Assembly: GCF_900606115.1 (NCBI RefSeq)
Contig: NZ_UWPJ01000014.1
Location: forward strand, 1 to 64,000
From: Pigmentiphaga humi
Lineage (GTDB): Bacteria; Pseudomonadota; Gammaproteobacteria; Burkholderiales; Burkholderiaceae_B
Direction of reading: 5' to 3'
DNA: 64,000 bases
Shown: positions 19,224 through 28,209 of the stretch, in pieces
How positions within the stretch are numbered: position 1 is the first letter of the stretch
Layout: each line of letters opens with the position of its first letter
The notes under the pieces: model-generated
Databases searched by the model: none
Told to the model about the DNA's origin: nothing
Seen by the model: only the letters and a program-made list of their open reading frames with translations
Translations under genes and position numbers: made by a program

Positions 19224-20222
19224 ATGAACCGCCCTCACCGTCCGCGCCCCGGGCGCACCGCCCGCTGGCTGCTTGCCGTTTCCGCCCTGGCCGCGCTGCC
19301 CGCCGCCTGGGCCCAGCCCTTCCCGAGCAAGCCGGTCAAGATCGTCGTCGGCTTCGGCCCCGGCGGGCTGGGCGACACGGTGGTGCGCACGCTGGCGCAG
19401 AAAATGAGCGAGTCCATGGGCCAGAGCGTCATCGTCGAGAACGCCCCCGGGGCGGGCGGCATCACGGCCGCGTCCATGGTCGCGCGCGCCGCGCCCGACG
19501 GCTATACCCTGCTGCTGGTGAGCGGCCAGAACGCCTTCAGCCCCTATCTGTTCAAGTCGCTGCCCTATCATCCGGTGAACGATTTCGCCATGATCTCGAC
19601 GATAGGCACCTTCCACTTCGTGCTGTTCGTCGACAAGAACAGTCCGCTGAAGACGGTGGGCGACGTGGTGGCCGCGGCCAAGCGCGATCCCGCGCATTTC
19701 AATATCGGCACCATCAGCGTCGGCAGCGCCCAGCATCTGTCGGCCCGCCTGTTCACAACCATGGCCGGCATCGACGTGCCCATCGTGCCTTTCAAGTCCA
19801 CCGGCGACGTGATCGCCGCGCTGCGCGGCGGCAATATCCAGGCCGCGATGGAGACGGTGACCGGCGCGCTGGCGCAGATACGCGGCGGCGCCTTGCGCGC
19901 CATCGCCACGACCGCGCCCGAGCGCATCGGATTCCTGCCCGACACGCCCACCGTTGCCGAAAGCGGCGGCCCGGCGCTGGCGCGCTACGTGTCGGAGTCG
20001 TGGAACGGCATCGTCGCGCCGGCCGGCACGCCGCCGGCGGTAGTGCAGCGGCTCAACCGCGAGATCTCCCAGGCGCTGGAGGCGCCGGACGTGCGCCAGC
20101 GCCTGGCTACGCTGGGCATCGAGGCGCGCGCCAGCACGCCCGAGGCGCTCAAACAGGTCTTCATCGACGACGCCGCCAAATGGCGCGTCGTGATCGAGGA
20201 AGCCGGCATCGAGAAACAATGA
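19224..20222 (+). CDS. Bug-family (TctC-type) tripartite tricarboxylate transporter substrate receptor
   Basis: A 332-residue periplasmic solute receptor of the Bug family, greatly expanded in Bordetella. It has an Arg-rich N-terminus and hydrophobic signal core with cleavage after AWA (about residue 29), then the family opening FPSKPVKIVVGF, PGGLGD, and the VENAPGAGG and ARAAPDGYTL motifs. No TctA or TctB membrane partner is encoded nearby, which is usual for orphan Bug genes. It opens a cluster with class II aldolase, hydroxyacid dehydrogenase and Hyi-type genes, so a small hydroxycarboxylate ligand is likely. Confidence 0.92.
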   Translation: MNRPHRPRPGRTARWLLAVSALAALPAAWAQPFPSKPVKIVVGFGPGGLGDTVVRTLAQKMSESMGQSVIVENAPGAGGITAASMVARAAPDGYTLLLVSGQNAFSPYLFKSLPYHPVNDFAMISTIGTFHFVLFVDKNSPLKTVGDVVAAAKRDPAHFNIGTISVGSAQHLSARLFTTMAGIDVPIVPFKSTGDVIAALRGGNIQAAMETVTGALAQIRGGALRAIATTAPERIGFLPDTPTVAESGGPALARYVSESWNGIVAPAGTPPAVVQRLNREISQALEAPDVRQRLATLGIEARASTPEALKQVFIDDAAKWRVVIEEAGIEKQ

Positions 20223-20248
20223 AGGAAATGAAGGAGCACCGCGACATC

Positions 20249-21067
20249 ATGGCATCCCCACACACGCCCGCGCCGGCAGGCGCGCCACGCACGGTTTTCC
20301 ATCCGGATGCAAGCGAGGCGGAGCGCCGCGTGCGGGTCGACCTGGCCGCCTGCTACCGGCTGGTCGACCTGTACGGCATGAGCGACATGATCCTGAACCA
20401 CATCTCGGCGCGCGTCCCCGGCGCCGACGAGCACTTCCTGATCAATCCCTTCGGCCTGATGTACGAAGAGATCACCGCGTCCAGCCTCATCAAGATCGAT
20501 CTGGAAGGCCGGATCGTCCACAACCCCGACCCCGCATACACGATCAACCTGCCGGGCTACGTGATCCACAGCGCGATCCATGCGGCCCGGCCCGACGTGG
20601 GCTGCGTGCTGCACACCCATACGCCGGCGGGCATGGCGATCTCCGCGCTGGAATGCGGCCTGCTGCCGCTGAACCAGACCGCCATGCGCTTCGCCTCGGA
20701 CGTGGCCTATCACGAGTTCGAAGGCGTCGCGGTGGACGTGGACGAGCGCCAGCGGCTGGCCGCCAACCTGGGCGGCCGCGACGTCATGATCCTGCGCAAC
20801 CACGGCCTGCTCGCGGTCGGACAGACCGTGGCCGAGGCCTTCGTCAACATGCACAGGCTGGAGCGCGCATGCCAGACGCAGCTGCTCACGCAATCGGCCG
20901 GTTCGCCGCTGCACATGCCCGCCGCGGCCGTCATCGAGCACGCCTACCGGCAACTGCGGCGCGCGCCCACGCCCCGTCCCGACGGCAGCTTCCCGCCGCA
21001 CGGCGAGCGCGAATGGCCGGCGCTGCTGCGCATGCTGGACCGGCGCGACCCAAGCTACCGGGATTAG
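20249..21067 (+). CDS. Class II aldolase/adducin family protein
   Basis: A 272-residue zinc-dependent aldolase or decarboxylase-like enzyme. Visible motifs are LNHISARVPG, the metal-binding HTHTPAG near residue 125 and RNHGLLAVG near residue 177. Of three in-frame ATGs, 20249 is preferred because AAGGAG lies upstream; a start at 20219 overlapping the previous stop (ATGA) would add 10 residues. Members include fuculose-phosphate aldolase and 3-oxo-tetronate-phosphate decarboxylase (OtnC). The Hyi-type gene nearby recalls the OtnC/OtnI pairing, but no OtnK-type kinase is present. Confidence 0.86.
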   Translation: MASPHTPAPAGAPRTVFHPDASEAERRVRVDLAACYRLVDLYGMSDMILNHISARVPGADEHFLINPFGLMYEEITASSLIKIDLEGRIVHNPDPAYTINLPGYVIHSAIHAARPDVGCVLHTHTPAGMAISALECGLLPLNQTAMRFASDVAYHEFEGVAVDVDERQRLAANLGGRDVMILRNHGLLAVGQTVAEAFVNMHRLERACQTQLLTQSAGSPLHMPAAAVIEHAYRQLRRAPTPRPDGSFPPHGEREWPALLRMLDRRDPSYRD

Positions 21068-21128
21068 CCCGCCCGCCACGACGGGTGTAGGCTAGCGCCA
21101 CCCCATATATCGACTACGAAGGACGAGG

Positions 21129-22064
21129 ATGAAGCATCGCATTGTGCAGATCGGCCCGATCACCCCGCCCGCGGACGCCCGCCTGGCGCGCGACTACGAC
21201 GTCACTCCGCTCTGGAAGGAAGCGGATCCCGCCGCCTTCCTCGCGGCCCACGGCGCGCAATTCGAAGGCGTGGCCGTGCACGTGCGCGATGCCTGCGGCG
21301 CCGGCATCATCGACGCGCTGCCCAACGCCAAGGTGATCGCCAATTTCGGCGTCGGCTACGACAAGATCGACGTCGAGGCCGCGCGGCGCAAAGGCATGCA
21401 GGTCAGCAACACGCCCAAGGTGCTCGATGGCTGCGTGGCCGACCTGGCGATGGGCCTGGCCATCGACGTCGCACGCGGCATCAGCACGACCGACCGCTTC
21501 GTGCGGGCGGGCGGATGGAAGACCGGCCAGCGGCCGCTGATGACGCGCGTCTACGGCAAGAACATGGGGCTGCTCGGCTTCGGCGGCATCGGGCAGGCGG
21601 TCGGCCGCCGCGCCGCCGGTTTCGACATGGCGGTGCGCTATCACACGCGCCGGCCGGTCGAAGGCTCGCCCCACCAGCACGAACCCTCGCTGCCGGCGCT
21701 CGCGCAATGGGCCGACTTCCTGGTGGTGGCCTGCCCGGGCGGGCCGCAGACGCGCCACCTGGTCGATGCCGCCGTGCTGGAGGCGCTGGGTCCGCGCGGA
21801 ATCCTGGTCAACATCGCGCGCGGCAGCGTGGTCGACGAAGCCGCGCTGGTCGAGGCCTTGCAGACGGGCAAGCTGGGCGGCGCCGGCCTGGACGTCTACG
21901 AGAACGAACCCAACGTGCCCGAAGCCCTGCTCGCCATGGACCAGGTGGTGGTGCTCTCGCATATCGCCGGCTTCACGCGCGAATCGCGCGCGCAGATGGA
22001 AGCCACGGTATGCGACAACCTCGATGCCTACTTCCGCACGGGGCAGGTCCTCAATCCGGTCTGA
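21129..22064 (+). CDS. D-isomer-specific 2-hydroxyacid dehydrogenase
   Basis: A 311-residue NAD(P)-dependent enzyme of the glyoxylate/hydroxypyruvate reductase group. The NAD motif GFGGIGQAVG is near residue 150, followed by the VNIARGSVVDE segment with the catalytic Arg, the Glu in YENEPN and the catalytic His in LSHIAGFT. It is preceded by AAGGACGAGG. Together with the neighbouring Hyi-type isomerase it suggests interconversion of glyoxylate, tartronate-semialdehyde or hydroxypyruvate-like acids. Confidence 0.9.
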   Translation: MKHRIVQIGPITPPADARLARDYDVTPLWKEADPAAFLAAHGAQFEGVAVHVRDACGAGIIDALPNAKVIANFGVGYDKIDVEAARRKGMQVSNTPKVLDGCVADLAMGLAIDVARGISTTDRFVRAGGWKTGQRPLMTRVYGKNMGLLGFGGIGQAVGRRAAGFDMAVRYHTRRPVEGSPHQHEPSLPALAQWADFLVVACPGGPQTRHLVDAAVLEALGPRGILVNIARGSVVDEAALVEALQTGKLGGAGLDVYENEPNVPEALLAMDQVVVLSHIAGFTRESRAQMEATVCDNLDAYFRTGQVLNPV

Positions 22065-22081
22065 CCGACCCGGGACGCCGC

Positions 22082-22909
22082 ATGCCGCGCTTTGCCGCCA
22101 ACCTCTCGATGCTCTACCCCGAGCACGCATTCCTGGACCGCTTCGCATGCGCGGAGCGGGACGGATTCGAAGCGGTGGAGTTTTTCTTTCCCTACGCCTA
22201 TCCGGCCGAAGAACTGGCGGCGCGGCTGCGCGCCCACGGCCTGGAACTGGTGTTCTTCAACGCCACGCCCAGATCGCATCCGGACGAGCGCGGCATCGCC
22301 TGTCTGCCGGAACGCCGCGACGAGTTTCGCGCGAGCTTCCTGCGCGCGCTGGACATCGCCGAGACCCTGGATTGCGCGCGCCTGCACGTGATGCCGGGCC
22401 GCGTGCCGGCCGGCGCCGACCTGCGCACGCTGCACGCGGTCTACGCCGAGAATCTCGCCTGGGCCGCCGAGCGCGCGCAGGCCAGCGGGCGCTCGGTGCT
22501 GATCGAACCCATCAATGTGCGCGACGTGCCGGGATTCTTCCTGACGCGGCAGGCCCAGGCCCATGCGCTCATCGAGGAGATCGGCTCGCCCTGCGTGCAA
22601 GTGCAGATGGATCTCTACCATTGCCAGATCGTCGAAGGCGACCTGGCCGCGCGGCTGCGCAGGTACCTGCCGACCGGACGCGTCGGCCACCTGCAGATCG
22701 CCGGCGTGCCCGACCGCCACGAACCGGACGAGGGCGAAGTGCATTTCCCCTATCTGTTCGAGCTGATCGACGCGCTGGGCTACGACGGCTGGGTCGGATG
22801 CGAATACCATCCCCGCCAAGGCGATGCGCCGGGCGGCACGTCTGCCGGGCTGGAATGGCTGCGCCGGGCCGGCGGCCTCACGCCCCGCGCGGCCCGACCA
22901 GTTCGGTGA
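22082..22909 (+). CDS. Hydroxypyruvate isomerase / 2-oxo-tetronate isomerase (Hyi family)
   Basis: A 275-residue TIM-barrel isomerase. The family opening MPRFAANLSMLYPE, the catalytic Glu in LIEPINVRDVPGF (about residue 142) and the metal-site region QMDLYHCQ and the Glu in WVGCEYHP are present. It converts hydroxypyruvate to tartronate semialdehyde or a 4-carbon analogue. It starts 17 bp after the dehydrogenase. Its last 32 bp overlap the end of the convergent LysR gene. Confidence 0.9.
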   Translation: MPRFAANLSMLYPEHAFLDRFACAERDGFEAVEFFFPYAYPAEELAARLRAHGLELVFFNATPRSHPDERGIACLPERRDEFRASFLRALDIAETLDCARLHVMPGRVPAGADLRTLHAVYAENLAWAAERAQASGRSVLIEPINVRDVPGFFLTRQAQAHALIEEIGSPCVQVQMDLYHCQIVEGDLAARLRRYLPTGRVGHLQIAGVPDRHEPDEGEVHFPYLFELIDALGYDGWVGCEYHPRQGDAPGGTSAGLEWLRRAGGLTPRAARPVR

Positions 22910-23771
22910 TGATGTCCTGCACAGCCTGCTGCGTGCGCGTGGCCGGCCGCTGCGCGCTGACCGCCAGTGCCAGCTTGCTGCGCAGGCGCGGCCGGACGAT
23001 GGGCACGGCATAGAGGATATCTTCGCGGCCGGAGGCGCGCACCGCGTCCACCGACAGCACCGCCGAGCCCATGTCTTCGGCCACCAGGTCGAGGATCGCG
23101 GCGATGCCGTCGATCTCCATGGCGATGCGCGGATGCCGGCCGATGTGCGCCAGCTCGGCCTCGACCAGCATGCGGATGGTGTTGGGGCGGGTGGGAATGA
23201 TGAGCGGTTCGTCCGCCAGCTCATCCAGGGTGATCGCGGTCCGGACCGGCCGGCGCCTGCGCGGCATGACCAGGTAAAAGTCTTCGTCGAACAGCACGCG
23301 GCTATCCAGATCGGGGGACGGCACCGGGTTGTACAGCAGCGCGATGTCCAGCCGGCCGCTGACCAGCGACTCCTGCAAAGCCGTCGACAGGCCTTCGGAA
23401 ATCGCCAGCACCGCCTCGGGCAGCCGCTCGCGCACCGCGCGCGTCAAGGGGACGGTTAGCATCTTGGCGAAGCGCGGCGGCAGGCCGATGGCGACGCGCC
23501 CGGCCAACGCGCCGCGCACGCGCCCGAGCTCTTCGCGCGTACGCGCGACCTGGTGCAGGATGCCGCGCGCATGTTCGAGCAGCACCTTGCCCGCTTCGGT
23601 CGCCACCACGCCGCGGCCATTGCGCACCAGCAGGCTCTGGCACAGCTCGAGCTCGAGTTCGCGCACCTGCCGGCTCAGCGCCGACTGGGCCACGTTGAGC
23701 GCAATCGAGGCGCGCGTGAAGCCGCCCAGCTCGGCCACGCGCACGAAATATTCCAGTTGCCTGAGTTCCAC
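22878..23771 (-). CDS. LysR-family transcriptional regulator
   Basis: A 297-residue regulator with an N-terminal winged helix (MELRQLEYFVRVAELGGF, NVAQSALSRQVRELE) and an effector domain from about residue 90. It resembles the CbbR/CatR-like nitrogen-assimilation (Nac) type. It is convergent with and overlaps the Hyi-type gene by 32 bp. Likely target is the preceding hydroxy-acid cluster, though it is not divergent from it. Confidence 0.9.
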   Translation of the reverse strand: MELRQLEYFVRVAELGGFTRASIALNVAQSALSRQVRELELELCQSLLVRNGRGVVATEAGKVLLEHARGILHQVARTREELGRVRGALAGRVAIGLPPRFAKMLTVPLTRAVRERLPEAVLAISEGLSTALQESLVSGRLDIALLYNPVPSPDLDSRVLFDEDFYLVMPRRRRPVRTAITLDELADEPLIIPTRPNTIRMLVEAELAHIGRHPRIAMEIDGIAAILDLVAEDMGSAVLSVDAVRASGREDILYAVPIVRPRLRSKLALAVSAQRPATRTQQAVQDIITELVGPRGA

Positions 23772-23821
23772 GCCGATCTTCCTCCGGATGCCCCCGGGCG
23801 AGCGCGCCGGTAGCCTGTTCC

Positions 23822-24475
23822 CTAGGCAGCGTCGGCCGGTTCTTCCCAGGCGTCCACCGGCATGGCGTCGAGATGGGCCACGTCGCCCCAGTTCAGGACG
23901 CGCCAGCCCTGCGGCTCGACCACGAAGCGGTTGATGCTGACGTTGTGCACCGAGTGGCGCCGGCCCGCGCTCAGCGACATGCCCTGCGCATGGCGATACG
24001 CGGTGTCGAGCACGCCGCTATGGGTGAAGACCAGCACGCGCTGCCCACGATGGGCGGCGGCGATGCGCTCGAGCGCCGCGACCACGCGCACGTGGAACTG
24101 CCGCAGCGACTCTCCGCCATCGAGTTCGTAGTCGGGTTCGCGCTCGCGCACGGCGGCGGCCGCCCGCGGAAAACGCTCGGCCAGCTCGTCGAAGTTCAGG
24201 CCTTCGAAAATGCCGTAGCGGCGTTCCCGCAGGCTGACGTCCAAACGCACGTCCAGGCCCAGGGCCGCCGCGGTGGGGCGCGCGGTGTCGTACGCCCGGA
24301 CCAGGTCGCTGCTATAGACGGCGTGCGCCGTCTCGGCGCCCGCGCCGAAGCGGGTGGCCACCCGCCGCGCCTGGCTGTGGCCGAGCTCGTTCAGCCCGAC
24401 GTCGAGCGTGCCCTGCACCCGGCGCAGCCGGTTCCAGGCGGTCTCGCCGTGGCGGATCAGCCAGAGCTCACTCAT
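23822..24475 (-). CDS. Histidine phosphatase family protein (phosphoglycerate mutase-like)
   Basis: A 217-residue branch-1 histidine phosphatase. The phospho-acceptor motif LIRHGETAWN lies at residues 6-15, RERRYGIFEG holds the second conserved Arg and Glu, and VFTHSGVLD holds the second catalytic His. Relatives include GpmB and alpha-ribazole phosphatase; no cobalamin genes are near. Its start overlaps the YbhB-like gene's end by 8 bp. Confidence 0.88.
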   Translation of the reverse strand: MSELWLIRHGETAWNRLRRVQGTLDVGLNELGHSQARRVATRFGAGAETAHAVYSSDLVRAYDTARPTAAALGLDVRLDVSLRERRYGIFEGLNFDELAERFPRAAAAVREREPDYELDGGESLRQFHVRVVAALERIAAAHRGQRVLVFTHSGVLDTAYRHAQGMSLSAGRRHSVHNVSINRFVVEPQGWRVLNWGDVAHLDAMPVDAWEEPADAA

Positions 24476-25118
24476 CGGCTGCGATCTTGGTGGGCGCCAG
24501 GGCGGGGTTCAGCGTATAGGTGCCGGACAGCGCAGCCTGCCCCAGCACGTGCTTCTCGATCGCCCGGCGCACGTCGGCGCCGCCGAAACGGCCCTCGACC
24601 CCGACGCGCGGCACGTCCAGCGCGTAGACCGTGAACACGTAGTGGTGCACGATGGAGTCGTTCCATGGCGGGCACGGGCCATCGTAGCCGTAGTAGTCGC
24701 CGCTCATGTCGTGGTCGGCGGCGAACCAGCCGGTGTAGTCGTTGATCCCCTGGCGCGTGCCGCCCGGGGCGACCGGGCCGCCCTTGCCGCGCGGCGTCAC
24801 GCCATTGCAGAACGCGCCCTCCTCGATTTCGGTCGCGGCGGCGGGCAGGTCCACCAGCACCCAGTGGAAGAAATCGACGCGCGGCAGGTCCGCCGGCACC
24901 AGTTTGCCGGCCTGGTTGACGTCGTCGCCTTTGCTGGGCACGTCGTAGTCGTGGCAGATGACCGCGAACGACTGCGTGCCGGCCGGCACGTCGTCCCAGG
25001 CCAGGTGCGGGTTGACGTTGTCCGACAGCGTCACCTGGGTCTTGGGATCGATCTTGCCGAAGGCGTGGCGCGCCGGGATCGGCTGCCCGTCCACGAAGGA
25101 ATTGCTCCACAGTTTCAT
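24468..25118 (-). CDS. YbhB/YbcL family Raf kinase inhibitor-like protein
   Basis: A 216-residue PEBP-fold protein. It starts MKLWSNSFVDGQPIP, with the ligand-pocket segment HLAWDDVPAGTQSFAV and FFHWVLVDLP, and the GYDGPCPPWND motif typical of bacterial PEBP proteins. Start 25118 follows AGGAG. It is longer than E. coli YbhB (158 residues), with extra loops around residues 100-140. Biochemical role is unknown. Confidence 0.88.
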   Translation of the reverse strand: MKLWSNSFVDGQPIPARHAFGKIDPKTQVTLSDNVNPHLAWDDVPAGTQSFAVICHDYDVPSKGDDVNQAGKLVPADLPRVDFFHWVLVDLPAAATEIEEGAFCNGVTPRGKGGPVAPGGTRQGINDYTGWFAADHDMSGDYYGYDGPCPPWNDSIVHHYVFTVYALDVPRVGVEGRFGGADVRRAIEKHVLGQAALSGTYTLNPALAPTKIAADE

Positions 25119-25206
25119 CGCGATGCTCCTGAAATGGGTTGGCCACGGCATGGCCGGCCCGTCCGGCGCGCACGGAGCGCGGCGGACGGCGATCCGGCCC
25201 GGCCCC

Positions 25207-26484
25207 TCATCGTACCGTGACGCGCGCGAACTTTCGTTTACCGACCTGCACGACGTAGGTGCCGGCGTCGACCTTCAGGCCCTTGTCTTCGACCCTGGCC
25301 GAATCGATCCTGACGCCGCCCTGCTCGATATTGCGCTGCGCCTCGGAAGACGACGCGCACAGCCCCGCCTCGCGCAGCATCTGCAGCACGCCCAGGGGCG
25401 CGCCGGCCACCGTCACTTCCGGCATCTGGTCCGGCACGGCCTTCTGCTTGAAGCGCGCCTCGAAATCGGCCAGCGCCTGCTCGGCCGCCGCCTGGGAATG
25501 GAAGCGCGCGACGATTTCCTGCGCCAGCAGCACCTTGACGTCGCGCGGATTGCGGCCGGCCTCGGTTTCGGCCTTGAGCTGCGCGATCTGTTCCAGGGAC
25601 TTGAACGACAGCAGTTCGTAATAGCGCCACATCAGCGTGTCGGAAATCGACATCAGCTTGCCGAACATCGACTCCGGCGCTTCCGAGATGCCGATGTAGT
25701 TGTTCTTGGACTTGGACATCTTCTCGACGCCGTCCGTGCCGACCAGCAGCGGCATGGTCAGGATGCACTGCGGCTCCTGGCCGTATTCCTTCTGCAGCTC
25801 GCGCCCCACCAGCAGGTTGAACTTCTGGTCGGTGCCGCCCAGCTCCAGGTCGGCCTTGAGCGCGACCGAGTCGTAGCCCTGCATCAGCGGGTACAGGAAC
25901 TCGTGCACCGAGATCGGCACGCCGCCCTTGAAACGCTTGGTGAAATCCTCGCGCTCAAGCATGCGCGCCACGGTATAGCGCGAAGCCAGCTGGATCATGC
26001 CGCGCGCGCCCAGCGGGTCGCACCATTCGGAGTTGTAGCGCACCTCGGTGCGGGCCGGATCCAGCACCAGGCTGGCCTGGGCGTAATAGGTCTTGGCATT
26101 GGCCTCGATCTGCTCGCGCGTGAGCGGCGGACGGGTGGCGTTGCGGCCGCTCGGGTCGCCGATCATCGAGGTGAAATCGCCGATCAGGAAGATGACCGTG
26201 TGGCCCAGCTCCTGCATCTGGCGCATCTTGTTGAGCACCACCGTGTGGCCGAGGTGGATGTCTGGCGCGGTGGGATCCAGGCCGAGCTTGATGCGAAGCG
26301 GCGTGCCGGTGGCACGGCTGCGCGCCAGCTTGCGCGCGAATTCCGACGCCACCAGGAGCTCGTCGGAGCCGCGCCGCACGATCGCCAGGTCGCGCTCGAC
26401 CTCCGGTGTAACCGGATATGACACGCTCACGGCCGCGGCGGCATGGCGTGTGTCGGGCGGATCGGACGGCTTGGTGTCGGTCAT
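25207..26484 (-). CDS. tyrS: Tyrosyl-tRNA synthetase (TyrZ subtype)
   Basis: A 425-residue class I aminoacyl-tRNA synthetase that charges tRNA-Tyr. The first class I motif is HLGH (within [13 protein letters not shown]) and the second is KMSKS ([12 protein letters not shown]). The KMSKS form and the short C-terminal S4 domain mark the TyrZ-like subtype rather than the E. coli KFGKT type. About 30 N-terminal residues before the core look disordered. It is transcribed away from the M23 gene. Confidence 0.95.
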   Translation of the reverse strand: MTDTKPSDPPDTRHAAAAVSVSYPVTPEVERDLAIVRRGSDELLVASEFARKLARSRATGTPLRIKLGLDPTAPDIHLGHTVVLNKMRQMQELGHTVIFLIGDFTSMIGDPSGRNATRPPLTREQIEANAKTYYAQASLVLDPARTEVRYNSEWCDPLGARGMIQLASRYTVARMLEREDFTKRFKGGVPISVHEFLYPLMQGYDSVALKADLELGGTDQKFNLLVGRELQKEYGQEPQCILTMPLLVGTDGVEKMSKSKNNYIGISEAPESMFGKLMSISDTLMWRYYELLSFKSLEQIAQLKAETEAGRNPRDVKVLLAQEIVARFHSQAAAEQALADFEARFKQKAVPDQMPEVTVAGAPLGVLQMLREAGLCASSSEAQRNIEQGGVRIDSARVEDKGLKVDAGTYVVQVGKRKFARVTVR

Positions 26485-26530
26485 GGCAGGAACGGCTCGG
26501 GAAAAAATATGTAAATGGTAATAAGCGATG

Positions 26531-26560
26531 TTGGCAGGCCCGGGGGAGTTTCTATATACT
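26531..26560 (+). promoter_or_regulatory. Sigma-70-like promoter TTGGCA-N18-TATACT
   Basis: The -35 is TTGGCA at 26531-26536, the spacer is 18 bp and the -10 is TATACT at 26555-26560. A start near 26567 is predicted. It drives the short terminated leader or RNA that follows and possibly the M23 peptidase gene. Confidence 0.65.
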
Positions 26561-26566
26561 CGGCCC

Positions 26567-26633
26567 GTTTCAGTTGCATCCCGTTGTTACACTAAAATGC
26601 GAGGGTTCGCACGATCGAACCTCGCTTTTTTCT
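26567..26633 (+). ncRNA. Candidate 67-nt small RNA or attenuated leader upstream of the M23 peptidase
   Basis: The stretch between the predicted promoter and an intrinsic terminator has no gene with a Shine-Dalgarno sequence. It would give an RNA of about 67 nt made of an unstructured 30-nt head and the terminator hairpin. It may be a free small RNA or a premature-termination leader for the gene at 26755. No known family was recognised. Confidence 0.45.
26599..26631 (+). terminator. Intrinsic terminator upstream of the M23 gene
   Basis: GCGAGG(G)TTCG at 26599-26609 pairs with CGAACCTCGC at 26616-26625 and is followed by six T. Only about 40 nt separate it from the predicted promoter start, so it ends a very short transcript. 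Confidence 0.75.
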
Positions 26634-26754
26634 TTTGCGCTGCACACGAACGTTGCACCAAAACAACGGATTGATGGCGAACTGGAACATATCGCGCTGA
26701 GGACCCGCACTCCGACAGCAATTCTAGCCCAACCGACCCCAGGGGCCAGGACGC

Positions 26755-28209
26755 ATGAATCGTAAGTTTTCCAGCATCGCCGGCGCCGTGCTCAAGCGCA
26801 TATCGGCCGCGATGCAGCAAGTCTTTTCCGGCATCACCTCCCATCCCGCCACGCTCACCATCACCTCGTCGCCGCTCAAGCGCCGCATCGTCATCGGCAC
26901 CGGCGCGGCCGGCCTGTTCGTGACCGCCGCCGCCATCGGCGTGGCGCCGCTGGCGCCCGACGCGGCGCTGCTGCCCACCACGCGCATCGTCCAATCGCTA
27001 GAACTGCCCGACCTGGCCGAGCAGGCCGTCCAGCAGGAGGCCGCCACGCCCGACTTCATCCGCGAAGAGCGGGTGCAGCGCGGCGACTCGGTCGCCACGC
27101 TGCTGAACCGGCTGGGTGTGGACGACCCCGAACTGGAGCGCTTCCTGCGCACCTCGGCCGACGCCCGCAGCTTCTACCAGCTCTACCCCGGCCGCGTGGT
27201 GCAGGCCGCCACCAGCGCCGAAGGCGAGATCCGCTGGCTGCGCTACATCCATACGCCGGGCAGCGAGACCGACGGCAAGGTCGTCTCGCGCATGCTGCAG
27301 GTCGAGCGCTCGGCCCAGGGCCTGGCGGCGCGCGAGGTGCAGCTCGACACCGAACGCGAAACCCGCGTCGCCCACGGCGAAATCACCAGCTCCCTGTTCG
27401 GCGCGACCGACGCGGCCGGCGTGCCCGACTCGGTCGCCACGCAGATCGCCGAAATCCTGTCCGGCGACGTCGACTTCCATCGCGACCTGCGCCGCGGCGA
27501 TCATTTCAACGTCGTCTACGAAGCGTATACCCACCAGGGCAACTACGTGCGTGCCGGCAAGGTGATCGCGCTCGAGTTCGTCCACAAGGGCAAGCCCTAC
27601 CAGGCCGTCTGGTTCGACCAGCAGCCCGGCGTGAGCGGCGGCTACTACACCTTCGACGGCAAGAGCCTGCGCAAGGCCTTCCTGCGCTCGCCCATGGAGT
27701 TCACCCGCGTGACCTCCGGCTTCTCGATGCGCCTGCACCCCATCCACAAAACCTGGCGCGCGCACACCGGCGTGGATTACGGCGCGCCCAAGGGCACCCC
27801 GATCCGCACCACCGCCGACGGCACCATCGACTTCATCGGCCAGCAGAACGGCTACGGCAACGTCGTCGTGGTGCGCCACCATGGCCAGTATTCGACGCTG
27901 TACGCCCACATGAGCGCGTTCGCGCCGGGCCTGACCAAGGGCGCGCACGTATCTCAAGGCCAGATGATCGGCCGCGTGGGCTCCACGGGCTGGGCCACCG
28001 GCCCGCACCTGCACTACGAGTTCCGCATCGCCGGCAAGCCGGTGGACCCGCTGGCGGTCGCACTGCCGCAGGCCCCCGAACTCAACGCCCGCAGCCTGGC
28101 GCTGTTCCGCCAGCAGACCGAGCCGCTGCAGCACCAGATGGCCTTGCTGGCGCAGTTGAAAGACTTCAGCATGCCCGCAGGCGACACCTCGCTGGCCAGC
28201 AGCCGGTGA
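26755..28209 (+). CDS. M23-family murein endopeptidase (MepM-like)
   Basis: A 484-residue cell-wall hydrolase. A single membrane anchor or uncleaved signal spans about residues 44-66. An OapA/LysM-like region follows (RVQRGDSVATLLNRLGV, near residue 105). The C-terminal LytM/M23 zinc domain (about 325-425) has the metal ligands in HKTWRAHTGVDYG and HLHYEF. It cleaves peptidoglycan cross-links. Its stop overlaps the anmK start (GTGA), linking wall hydrolysis and recycling. Confidence 0.93.
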   Translation: MNRKFSSIAGAVLKRISAAMQQVFSGITSHPATLTITSSPLKRRIVIGTGAAGLFVTAAAIGVAPLAPDAALLPTTRIVQSLELPDLAEQAVQQEAATPDFIREERVQRGDSVATLLNRLGVDDPELERFLRTSADARSFYQLYPGRVVQAATSAEGEIRWLRYIHTPGSETDGKVVSRMLQVERSAQGLAAREVQLDTERETRVAHGEITSSLFGATDAAGVPDSVATQIAEILSGDVDFHRDLRRGDHFNVVYEAYTHQGNYVRAGKVIALEFVHKGKPYQAVWFDQQPGVSGGYYTFDGKSLRKAFLRSPMEFTRVTSGFSMRLHPIHKTWRAHTGVDYGAPKGTPIRTTADGTIDFIGQQNGYGNVVVVRHHGQYSTLYAHMSAFAPGLTKGAHVSQGQMIGRVGSTGWATGPHLHYEFRIAGKPVDPLAVALPQAPELNARSLALFRQQTEPLQHQMALLAQLKDFSMPAGDTSLASSR

